NCBI GenBank assembly: GCA_024235835.1
Contig: JACKLQ010000001.1
Coordinates: forward strand, 1,550,001 to 1,614,000
Direction of reading: 5' to 3'
Source: Thiobacillus sp.
GTDB lineage: Bacteria > Pseudomonadota > Gammaproteobacteria > Burkholderiales > Thiobacillaceae
Length of the DNA: 64,000 nucleotides
Positions 1 to 7,021 of the stretch are shown one piece after another. Each line of letters begins with the position of its first letter. The stretch's first letter is position 1. The notes beneath the pieces are model-generated. The model had not been told where the DNA came from. It worked only from the letters and a program-made list of their open reading frames with translations, and searched no databases. A program made the translations under genes and the position numbers.

Positions 1-49
1 CCTGACCTCCAGCGAGGAAGCCCACCGCCCCCGCGATCCATTTATTCAT
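1..49 (-). CDS. N-terminal fragment of an unknown protein, cut by the window edge
   Basis: Only the first 16 codons are inside the window. An ATG at 49 is preceded by a purine-rich AAGGGGG Shine-Dalgarno sequence about 8 nt upstream. The visible residues (MNKWIAGAVGFLAGGQ) look like the start of a signal peptide or glycine-rich membrane segment. It lies 4 nt after the stop of the gene at 54-419, so it is probably the fourth gene of the rppH-CBS operon. The product cannot be identified. Confidence 0.45.
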   Translation of the reverse strand, partial: MNKWIAGAVGFLAGGQ

Positions 50-53
50 GCTA

Positions 54-419
54 TCAACCCCCTTGATTTGGGTGATGGGCCACCAGTTTCAACTCCGGCA
101 CGTGCACCCGCAAGGCACCCACCACCCGGAACATCAACCCCGGCCGACACTGCAGGGAAACCCATAACACCCTGAGATTCACATTGAAATCGGCGAAGGC
201 CACGCCCTCGCCAAAACGGGCCAGAACCCCGTGGATGACCCGGGCCACCACGGCCATCTCCTGGCTGGAACGCCCCTTGAGACCTGGGGCCATCATCATG
301 AAGTCCGCATAGGCCCTTCCTGCTCCGTCGCGCTTGGGCACTATCTTCCACAGCGGCTCACCCCGTCCCCACTGGCCGGCGTCACCGGGCAGGCTGGGAG
401 ACCTAGGAACCAGGGCCAT
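54..419 (-). CDS. conserved-looking hypothetical protein, 121 aa
   Basis: I do not recognise this family. The protein is soluble-looking, with no signal peptide or obvious membrane segment, and is rich in Val, Gly, Arg and Met. It begins 9 nt after the CBS-domain gene and ends 4 nt before the next start, so it is almost certainly co-transcribed with them. The segment around residues 35-70 (KGRSSQEMAVVARVIHGVLA) looks like an amphipathic helix followed by a beta-rich part. The tight spacing and the absence of a better frame support it as a real gene; its function is unknown. Confidence 0.6.
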   Translation of the reverse strand: MALVPRSPSLPGDAGQWGRGEPLWKIVPKRDGAGRAYADFMMMAPGLKGRSSQEMAVVARVIHGVLARFGEGVAFADFNVNLRVLWVSLQCRPGLMFRVVGALRVHVPELKLVAHHPNQGG

Positions 420-428
420 GTCGCCCTG

Positions 429-1022
429 CTACCGCTCCAGCACCACGCCCAGCTCGGCGAAAGTGCTGGCCACGCCCTCCACCTCCACCTGGGTACCCAA
501 CTGGCGGTTGATCTGGGAAATGGAGAACAGGCCCCGCAGGATCTGGCCCCGGTCAGGCATACGTTCCACCGCCAGGGCGTGCTGGCGGCCATGGGCCTTC
601 AGGGTGGTGACGATGTCCCCCACGCACGCGGATTGCAGGTCGTCCATGCACAGCACCTCAAGTCGCTCCCTGGGCGTCATGATGTCTTTCACCATGACGT
701 CGGAATGGCGGATGCCCTGGGTCTGCACCACCTGCATGGGCTTTTCCCCGGTGAGGTCGGTGGAGGTGATGAGGCCCAGGATGTGGTTCAGGTCGTCCAC
801 CACCAGCAGCATGCGCACGCCCCGGTGGATCATCTTTTCCCGCGCAGCCTCGATGGTCTCCAGGGGAAAGATGGTGTAGGCGGTGACCACCTTGAAGTCC
901 GTCATCACGTTGGCCATGGGGTCGTCCATGGAGACCCGCTCCGGCAACACCTGCCTGGGCTTGTGGAAAGTGGCCCCCTTCTGCAGGGGAGCCGAGGAAA
1001 TCACGTTGTAGGTTCTGTTCAT
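429..1022 (-). CDS. tandem CBS-domain protein
   Basis: This 197-aa cytoplasmic protein consists almost entirely of a CBS pair (Bateman module). The first CBS repeat covers about residues 38-92 (VMTDFKVVTAY... LLVVDD..ILGLITSTDL) and the second about 108-185, starting at VKDIMTPRERL. Such modules bind adenosyl ligands and regulate a partner, but here no catalytic domain is fused, so the partner is unknown. It follows rppH by 28 nt and is followed 9 nt later by the small unknown gene. The ATG at 1022 has only a weak Shine-Dalgarno sequence, so translation may depend on the upstream gene. Confidence 0.85.
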   Translation of the reverse strand: MNRTYNVISSAPLQKGATFHKPRQVLPERVSMDDPMANVMTDFKVVTAYTIFPLETIEAAREKMIHRGVRMLLVVDDLNHILGLITSTDLTGEKPMQVVQTQGIRHSDVMVKDIMTPRERLEVLCMDDLQSACVGDIVTTLKAHGRQHALAVERMPDRGQILRGLFSISQINRQLGTQVEVEGVASTFAELGVVLER

Positions 1023-1050
1023 GCTTGGCTGTGCAAATGGTGGTTAAACA

Positions 1051-1593
1051 TCATCCCTGGCCGGGACCCTGGGCACGCATGGCCAACAGATAGGGGTGGC
1101 GGTGGTGTCCATGGCGATCCTCCTGCCCCAGGTAGCGTTCCAGTTCCGACAAGGCCGAACGATAGACCTCCCGCTTGAACTCCACCACGGCCTCGGCGGG
1201 CTCCCAGTAGTCGCTCCAGCGCCAGGCATCGAATTCCGGGTGCTCCGAAGCCCGCAGGCTCACGTCGCAATCCCGCCCCACCAGGCGCAACAGGAACCAG
1301 ATCTGTTTCTGGCCCCTGTAATTGCTGCGCCATTCCCGCCGCACCCAGGTCTCGGGCACGTTGTAACGTAACCAGTTGCGGGTGCGTCCCAGTATGCGCA
1401 CGTGCTGGCGCGCCAGGCCCACCTCTTCCATCAACTCCCGGTACATGGCCTCTTCCGGGGACTCGCCATGCTTGATGCCGCCCTGGGGAAACTGCCACGC
1501 ATCCTGGCGTACCCGCTTGCCCCAGAACACCTGGTTGCGGGTGTTGCACAGGATGATGCCCACGTTCGGCCGGTAACCGTCTCGATCGATCAT
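1051..1593 (-). CDS. rppH: RNA pyrophosphohydrolase (Nudix hydrolase)
   Basis: RppH removes pyrophosphate from the 5' triphosphate end of mRNA and so starts RNase E-dependent decay. The 180-aa protein opens with the family signature MIDRDGYRPNVGI and has a complete Nudix box at residues 38-60 (G-x5-E-x7-RELMEEVGL), with the metal-binding glutamates of REXXEE present. The segment WKSNYRGQKQ-like (here WRSNYRGQKQIWF) is also typical of bacterial RppH. The C-terminal tail is His/Pro-rich and variable. It is the first gene of a leftward operon with the CBS protein. No peptidoglycan or proS neighbour is present. Confidence 0.95.
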   Translation of the reverse strand: MIDRDGYRPNVGIILCNTRNQVFWGKRVRQDAWQFPQGGIKHGESPEEAMYRELMEEVGLARQHVRILGRTRNWLRYNVPETWVRREWRSNYRGQKQIWFLLRLVGRDCDVSLRASEHPEFDAWRWSDYWEPAEAVVEFKREVYRSALSELERYLGQEDRHGHHRHPYLLAMRAQGPGQG

Positions 1594-1680
1594 GGCCGCC
1601 TCGATTCAATAGTCAACTGCTTGGGATTTTCCCACCCTCGCCCCTATATGGAAAGACGGCCCCCGGGATGGGTATGGGGG

Positions 1681-2463
1681 TTACAGCAGGAAAGCGCTGT
1701 CGGATACGGCATTCCAGTTGCGCAGCCGGGACAGGAAATCCTCCATTTCCAGCCCCAGGCTGGCGCCCAGCCGCTGGGCCTGTCGGGAGAGCACGGCGAA
1801 GGACAGGTCCGGCGGGGTACCGGGAAAGGCGAAGACGATGATGTTGCCCTTGCGTTCCGACGGCAGTCGCAGCAGCCGGTTGCCGAACACCTGGCCCAGG
1901 CGATCGAAATAGATGGGGAAGGACTGGTCCGAGCCCCACAGGTTGAATACCGCCACTCCGCCCGGACGCATCATGGCCAGGCAGGCGCGATAGAAGTCCT
2001 CGCTGGCCAGGGCCTCCACGATGCGCTTGGCGTCGTAGCCGTCCACCAGCAGCACATCCACGCTAGCCGGGTGGCCGTGCACGTAGGCGGCGCCGTCCTC
2101 CACCCTCACCGCAAGGCGCTCGTCATCCGGCGGCAGGAGGAAGAAGGATCGGGCAGCATCCACCACTTCCCCATTCACCTCCAGGGCCGTGAGGCGGGTA
2201 TCCGGCAGGTGGCGGTGGATGAACTTGACCAGGGAGCCACCCCCCAGGCCGATTAGGGCCATGTCCCGGGGCTCGGGCCGGAACAGCAGGAAAGCCATCA
2301 TGGCCCGGGTGTATTCCAGTTCCAGGGCCCAGGGGTCCCGCATGCGCATGGCGCTCTGGACCGCCGGACCGCCCAGGTGCAGGAAACGCACCCCATGCTT
2401 CTCGCTGATCTGGACCTGGGCGTGGGAAGGATCCCGCCTGCGGCGGCGACCGAAGAAACTCAC
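1681..2463 (-). CDS. spermidine synthase-like aminopropyltransferase/methyltransferase-fold protein
   Basis: The 260-aa protein has the Rossmann core of the spermidine synthase family: a GLGGGSL nucleotide-binding loop at residues 72-78, an acidic residue after strand 2 (ALEVN, about residue 95) and a DGYDA motif near residue 140 at the position of the catalytic aspartate loop. It lacks the usual N-terminal beta-hairpin domain, and the Arg-rich start (RRRRR) is atypical. Whether it transfers aminopropyl groups is therefore uncertain. It starts with GTG at 2463, chosen because a strong AGGAGG sequence lies 8 nt upstream. It is downstream of the EAL gene on the same strand. Confidence 0.8.
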   Translation of the reverse strand: MSFFGRRRRRDPSHAQVQISEKHGVRFLHLGGPAVQSAMRMRDPWALELEYTRAMMAFLLFRPEPRDMALIGLGGGSLVKFIHRHLPDTRLTALEVNGEVVDAARSFFLLPPDDERLAVRVEDGAAYVHGHPASVDVLLVDGYDAKRIVEALASEDFYRACLAMMRPGGVAVFNLWGSDQSFPIYFDRLGQVFGNRLLRLPSERKGNIIVFAFPGTPPDLSFAVLSRQAQRLGASLGLEMEDFLSRLRNWNAVSDSAFLL

Positions 2464-2549
2464 TGCACTGCCCTCCTGACACGCCGTGAAATCCGTCCAG
2501 GGCGGGCCATCAATGCCCCGTCGGCAACGGCTGCACCCAGGAGCGCCAT

Positions 2550-2584
2550 CCTCCCCAGGGGAGGGTGAGCTCCCCCTGGGGAGG
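2550..2584. other. GC-rich stem-loop between two leftward genes
   Basis: CCTCCCCAGGGGAG at 2550-2563 and CTCCCCCTGGGGAGG at 2570-2584 form a near-perfect stem of about 14 bp with a 6-nt loop. There is no T-run on either side. It may be an mRNA-stabilising or attenuating hairpin between the EAL gene and the spermidine synthase-like gene rather than a canonical terminator. Confidence 0.5.
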
Positions 2585-2599
2585 TCCGGGAGGGGATGC

Positions 2600-4927
2600 T
2601 CATGCCTCCCGTTCCGCCAGCCATGCGTCGAAATCCCCCGCCTCCAGGGGTCGGGTCAGGTGATAACCCTGGGCCACGTCACAGCCATAGGCCGCCAGGC
2701 GCTGCCACTGCTCGGCGGATTCCACGCCCTCGGCTACCACGATGAGTCCCAGGGTATGGGCCAGGTCGATGGTGGACTTGACGATGGCGGCGTCCTGGCC
2801 CGCATCCAGCATGCGCAGGACGAAGGCCTTGTCGATCTTCAACTCATGCACCGGCAGGCGTGAGAGCTGGGCCAGGCTGGAATAGCCCGCGCCGAAGTCG
2901 TCGATGGACAGGGGCACACCCAGGGCGGCGATGGCATCGACGACACCAACGGCCGTGTCCGGATCGTCCATGAGGGCGCTCTCGGTGATCTCCGCCACCA
3001 GGGCCGAAGCCGGCAATCCGTGCCGAGCAAGGGCAGCGGTGATCTGCTCCACCACCTCGCCGTCAGCCAGGTTGCGGGCGGACAGGTTCACGCTCACGGC
3101 GATGTCACGCCCTTCCTGGCGCCAGCTGGCCGCCTGGGCCGCGGCGGCATCGATAACCCAGCGGGTGAGGGGACGGATCAGGGTGGACTGCTCGGCTGCG
3201 GCGATGAACTCATCCGGGTAAATTACCCCGTGCACGGGGTGGCGCCAGCGGAGCAGCAACTCGCAGGCCACCACGCGGCCGTCGGACAGCCGGGCCTGGG
3301 GCTGGAAGCAGGCCACCAGCTGGCCCGCCTCGATGCCGGCGCGCAGGTCGTTGAGCAGGGCCAGGCGCCGCCCCCCGCCCGCTTCGAATTCAGACTGCCA
3401 GGCCACGTGGGAACCCGCACTGCCCATGGCCCGCTGCATGGCCAATTCCGCCCGGCGCAGGAGGATTTCCGCGTCTCCGCCATCCTGGGGGCTCAAGGCG
3501 CTGCCCAGGCGCAGGCCCAGGTCGTAGAGCTGGCCCCGCCATTCCACGGGGGTATCCAGCACCGACCTGACCCGGTCCAGCCAATCGGCCTGGGTCAGAT
3601 CGCCGGTCAAGGGGCAGAAGAACGCGAACCTGTCGCTTCCCAGGCTGGCCGCCTGCCAGTCCTCCCGCCCCAGAATGCGCTGGGCCAAGGCTTGGGCCAG
3701 CCCGTCCGCCACGGCAAAACCCAGGCCGATGTTGACGGCCCCCAGGCGCGCCAGACCCGCCACCAGCATCAAGCCGGGTTGTCGCCTGCCGGCCAGCCTG
3801 TCGTTGACGTGGGTGACGAAGTGAGCCCGGTTGGGCAGGCCCGTGAGGGCATCGTGGTAGGCCAGGTAGGCAATCTGCCGTTCCCGGGCGGCGATCTCAT
3901 TGGCCATGCGGTTGAAGCCCTCGGCCAGCACCCCCAGCTCGTCCTTGCTCTTAAGGTTGACCCGGGTGTCGTAATGTCCCCGGCCCAGCCGGCGCAGGGC
4001 GGTCACCAGTTCCTGGATGGGCAGGGTCAGGCGCCTGGACAGCAGGGACGAGCCGTAGGCGAAGGCCGCCAGGGCCAGGGCGGAAATCAGCAGCAGGGTG
4101 CCCCGCAGGCGTGCGTAGGGCGCCAGGGCCTCGTCCAGGGACAGGGTCAGGCCAGCCACGTAATCCAGGGCGGAAGCGGAATCCAGCCTGACGAAATGGG
4201 CCCAGTACTCGCCACCGCCCACCCGCACCCGGCGCATGCTGTAGTCGTCGCCATGGAATTCGGACAGCCAGGCCCCGGCCTCCTGGCGCATGTCCCCCGT
4301 CAGGGAGCTGGCCAGGAGGCGAGCACCTTCGTCCCCCACGCTCATGAAGTTCACCGCCACTCCGGTGAGGGCCTGGAACTCCCGGGCAGTGCCGTCATTC
4401 ACGGGGAACCCCAGGGCCAGCCAGGCGGCCCGCTTGGGCGCCAGCACCGGCGCCAGCACCACCTGATAGGCCTGCTGTTCCAGGCGCACGTAGCCGGATG
4501 CCCCACCCTGCCCTTCCGCCACCTGGATCATGCGCGGACAGGGGAAGGGGGCTCCGAAGCTGGCCTTGGCGCCGGTGCTGACCAGGACGCGGCCATCCAG
4601 GGACACCAGCATGGCCATGTCCGCCTTGAGCCGCCTGGCCTGGCTGGCCAGGGTGGATTCCACGGCGGCCAGGTCGGCCTGGTGGAGGGCCTCCTTGAAG
4701 GCCGCGTTGCCTGCCAGCACCTCGGCCCCCTGTTGCAGGAAAGCGGCACGCCGGGCCATGAGCTGGGCGAAGGTCTTGCCGGCCAGGTTGAACTCGGCTT
4801 CCACCTGGGTCCGGGCATTGGCCAGGCCGGCCCGGTAAACGGCAAAGAGCACGGCCCCCAGCACCACGATCAGCAACAACAGGTACACCACCATCATGCG
4901 GGTGCGGATATGCCTGAAGGTGGCCAT
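2600..4927 (-). CDS. membrane-bound EAL phosphodiesterase with periplasmic sensor, HAMP and degenerate GGDEF
   Basis: The 775-aa protein has a first membrane helix (about residues 12-33), a periplasmic Cache-like sensor of some 250 residues, a second helix near 285-305, a HAMP linker, a GGDEF-fold domain and a C-terminal EAL domain. The GGDEF signature is replaced by SDRF, so cyclase activity is unlikely. The EAL domain reads ELLLRW instead of EAL-L-R, but retains ITES, DDFGAGYSS, KIDK and AEGVE, which carry the metal and catalytic residues. It is therefore probably an active c-di-GMP phosphodiesterase gated by a periplasmic ligand. The start at 4927 (MATFRH) is chosen because the first helix follows at once; 4945 or 5008 are possible. 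It is divergent from the patatin gene. Confidence 0.88.
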   Translation of the reverse strand: MATFRHIRTRMMVVYLLLLIVVLGAVLFAVYRAGLANARTQVEAEFNLAGKTFAQLMARRAAFLQQGAEVLAGNAAFKEALHQADLAAVESTLASQARRLKADMAMLVSLDGRVLVSTGAKASFGAPFPCPRMIQVAEGQGGASGYVRLEQQAYQVVLAPVLAPKRAAWLALGFPVNDGTAREFQALTGVAVNFMSVGDEGARLLASSLTGDMRQEAGAWLSEFHGDDYSMRRVRVGGGEYWAHFVRLDSASALDYVAGLTLSLDEALAPYARLRGTLLLISALALAAFAYGSSLLSRRLTLPIQELVTALRRLGRGHYDTRVNLKSKDELGVLAEGFNRMANEIAARERQIAYLAYHDALTGLPNRAHFVTHVNDRLAGRRQPGLMLVAGLARLGAVNIGLGFAVADGLAQALAQRILGREDWQAASLGSDRFAFFCPLTGDLTQADWLDRVRSVLDTPVEWRGQLYDLGLRLGSALSPQDGGDAEILLRRAELAMQRAMGSAGSHVAWQSEFEAGGGRRLALLNDLRAGIEAGQLVACFQPQARLSDGRVVACELLLRWRHPVHGVIYPDEFIAAAEQSTLIRPLTRWVIDAAAAQAASWRQEGRDIAVSVNLSARNLADGEVVEQITAALARHGLPASALVAEITESALMDDPDTAVGVVDAIAALGVPLSIDDFGAGYSSLAQLSRLPVHELKIDKAFVLRMLDAGQDAAIVKSTIDLAHTLGLIVVAEGVESAEQWQRLAAYGCDVAQGYHLTRPLEAGDFDAWLAEREA

Positions 4928-5050
4928 GTAAAGGGATCGCTCCATCAATGGTATCGGCTGCGGCGAGGGGCCGCCGGTCGATACATACCAACTTGTTGTG
5001 ACGAGCACGTATTATTGACCGAAAACCCTATCGCGCCCCCGGGAAACACC

Positions 5051-5899
5051 ATGCTGGACACCGCCTTGCCACGCCGTATCGTGCCCGTTCTGGCAGGGGG
5101 CGGCACTCGCCTCCCCGCCCATGTGGGTGTCCTGGCTGCCCTGGAGGAGATGGGCATGGAATACAGGCACGTGGTGGGTGTTTCGGGGGGTGCGGTGGTG
5201 GCCAGTCTGGCGGCGGTGGGCCATGGCGTGGAGCACATGAAGGACCTGTTCCGGGACGTGGACTTCAAGCAGTTTCGCGGCATGTCCCTGGCCAACCTGC
5301 TGCTGCACGGCGGCCTCTCCAACGGCAAGCGCTTCCTGCGCTGGCTGGACGGCGAACTGGAGGGCCGCCGCTTCCGCGACCTGGACGTGGACCTGCACGT
5401 GGTGGCCACGGACGTGCGCGCAGGCAAACCCGTCATATTCGACAAGGCCGGCCACCCGGACCTGGAGGTGGCCAGGGCGGTGATGTACTCCATCTCCATC
5501 CCCCTGGTTTTTCCCTTCCACCACCATGGCGAGCACATCCTGGTGGACGGCAGCATCCTGGCGGAGGACAGCCTGTTCAGGGACTGGGCGGGAGACGGCA
5601 CGCCGGTGATGTGTTTTCGCATGCGGGACGACAAGGGCACGGCCAACCACCCCACCCGCCGCATCCTGCCCGTGGCGGACTACATGTTCATGCTCATGCG
5701 CACCTTCATGACCACCCTGTCCCGGGAACACCTCACCGATACCCTGTGGCACAACACGGTGGTGATCCGCACCGACGGCCTGTCGCCCCTGGAATTCAAC
5801 ATGAGCCCGGAACAGAAGGGGCAGCTGTTCCAGGCGGGCTACGACACCACCCGCCAGTACCTGCCCCGCAAGCTGGAAAAGCGCCAGATAGCCCCTTAA
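5051..5899 (+). CDS. patatin-like phospholipase/lipid acyl hydrolase
   Basis: This 282-aa protein has the patatin Ser-Asp dyad architecture. A glycine-rich oxyanion loop (GGGTR, residues 16-20) precedes the nucleophile elbow GVSGG with Ser45, and the catalytic Asp lies in VDGS at residue 166. Patatin-family proteins hydrolyse acyl chains from phospholipids or other lipids. No signal peptide is visible, so it is probably cytoplasmic or peripherally membrane-bound. The ATG at 5051 is chosen because the patatin core begins 8 residues later; the open frame extends far upstream only as antisense to the EAL gene. The substrate cannot be told from sequence. Confidence 0.88.
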   Translation: MLDTALPRRIVPVLAGGGTRLPAHVGVLAALEEMGMEYRHVVGVSGGAVVASLAAVGHGVEHMKDLFRDVDFKQFRGMSLANLLLHGGLSNGKRFLRWLDGELEGRRFRDLDVDLHVVATDVRAGKPVIFDKAGHPDLEVARAVMYSISIPLVFPFHHHGEHILVDGSILAEDSLFRDWAGDGTPVMCFRMRDDKGTANHPTRRILPVADYMFMLMRTFMTTLSREHLTDTLWHNTVVIRTDGLSPLEFNMSPEQKGQLFQAGYDTTRQYLPRKLEKRQIAP

Positions 5900-5903
5900 C
5901 CCC

Positions 5904-5996
5904 GGGGGACCGAAGCGAGTCCGGGGCCCGGCCCTCTCCGCTGCTGTATCCAGGGCTCCGCGCCCGATTTCCCCCGGACTAGGCTTTGCCTCCCCC
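5904..5996. repeat. imperfect inverted repeat between convergent genes
   Basis: A GC-rich arm at 5904-5926 (GGGGGACC..GAGTCCGGGG) is matched in inverse orientation by 5972-5996 (CCCCGGACTAGG..CCTCCCCC) with roughly 70% identity. It fills the space between the patatin and miaA stop codons and could act as a bidirectional transcription barrier. No T-run is present. Confidence 0.35.
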
Positions 5997-5999
5997 GGG

Positions 6000-6968
6000 C
6001 TACGGGGCCGTGCTGCCCCCCAGGTGTGCTGCCACCAGGGCAGCCGCCTGCTCCGCCAGGTCCGCCGCCTGGCAATCCAGCGCCACCGCGCCCTCCCAGC
6101 TCCGCAGCCAGGTGAGCTGGCGCTTGGCCAGCTGCCGGGTGGCCGCCCTGCCCCTGGCCGCCAGCTGGGCCGCGTCGATCTGCCCTTCCAGGTACTCCCA
6201 GGCCTGGCGGTAGCCCACGCAGCGCATCGACGGCAGGCCGACCTCCAGGGGATGGCGCAGCTTCAGGCCGCGCAATTCATCCACCAGGCCAGCCTCCAGC
6301 ATCAGGTCGAAGCGCCGGTTGATGCGGTCGTGGAGCCAGGCCCTCTCCCCGGGCACCAGGGCCAGCTCCAGCAGGCGGTAAGGCAAGCGCTCACTCACGT
6401 CTCCCCTGCCCAGGAGCGCGGACATGGGCTCCCCCGTGGTCAGGCACAACTCCAGGGCCCGCTGGATGCGCTGGCTGTCGTTGGGCTTGAGCCGGGCTCC
6501 AGTCCCCGGATCCAGGCGGGCCAGTTCGGCATGCAGCGCCGGCCAGCCCTCCCGGGCCGCCCGGTGCTCCAACTCGGCCCTCAGTTCCGGGTCTGCCCGG
6601 GGCAGTTCGTCCAGCCCCCCCTTCAAGGCCTTGAAGTAGAGCATGGTGCCCCCCACCAGCAGGGGCACCCGGCCCCGGGCGGTGATGTCCGCCATGAGCT
6701 CCAGGGCATCGGCCTTGAAGCGGCCGGCGGAATAGGCCTTGGTGGGGTCGATGACGTCGATGAGGTGGTGGGGCGCCCGGTCCAGGGTGGCGGCATCCGG
6801 CTTGGCGGTGCCGATGTCCATGCCCCGGTACACCAGGGCGGAATCGACGCTGATGATCTCCAGGGGCATCGTGGCGGCAAAGCGTTCCACCAGGGCCACG
6901 GCCAGGTCGGTCTTGCCGCTGGCGGTAGGGCCCATGACGCTGATGGCGGGAGGCAGTCTGGAGGACAT
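6000..6968 (-). CDS. miaA: tRNA dimethylallyltransferase
   Basis: MiaA transfers the dimethylallyl group to A37 of tRNAs that read UNN codons. The 322-aa protein shows the P-loop GPTASGKT at residues 13-20, the IISVDSALVYRGMDIGTAKP block that follows it, PHHLIDVIDP, and the VGGTMLYFKAL substrate channel. The C-terminal QLAKRQLTWLR motif is also typical. Length is normal for the family. It stands alone between the patatin gene and the PAS-GGDEF-EAL gene, not beside mutL or hfq as in many proteobacteria. The AAGGAGG sequence lies only 1 nt from the ATG at 6968, which is unusually close. Confidence 0.96.
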   Translation of the reverse strand: MSSRLPPAISVMGPTASGKTDLAVALVERFAATMPLEIISVDSALVYRGMDIGTAKPDAATLDRAPHHLIDVIDPTKAYSAGRFKADALELMADITARGRVPLLVGGTMLYFKALKGGLDELPRADPELRAELEHRAAREGWPALHAELARLDPGTGARLKPNDSQRIQRALELCLTTGEPMSALLGRGDVSERLPYRLLELALVPGERAWLHDRINRRFDLMLEAGLVDELRGLKLRHPLEVGLPSMRCVGYRQAWEYLEGQIDAAQLAARGRAATRQLAKRQLTWLRSWEGAVALDCQAADLAEQAAALVAAHLGGSTAP

Positions 6969-7021
6969 GCCTCCTTATGCCCAACTTGGCCGCCCGCCGC
7001 AAGCGGCTCCAGCCCTCAGAG

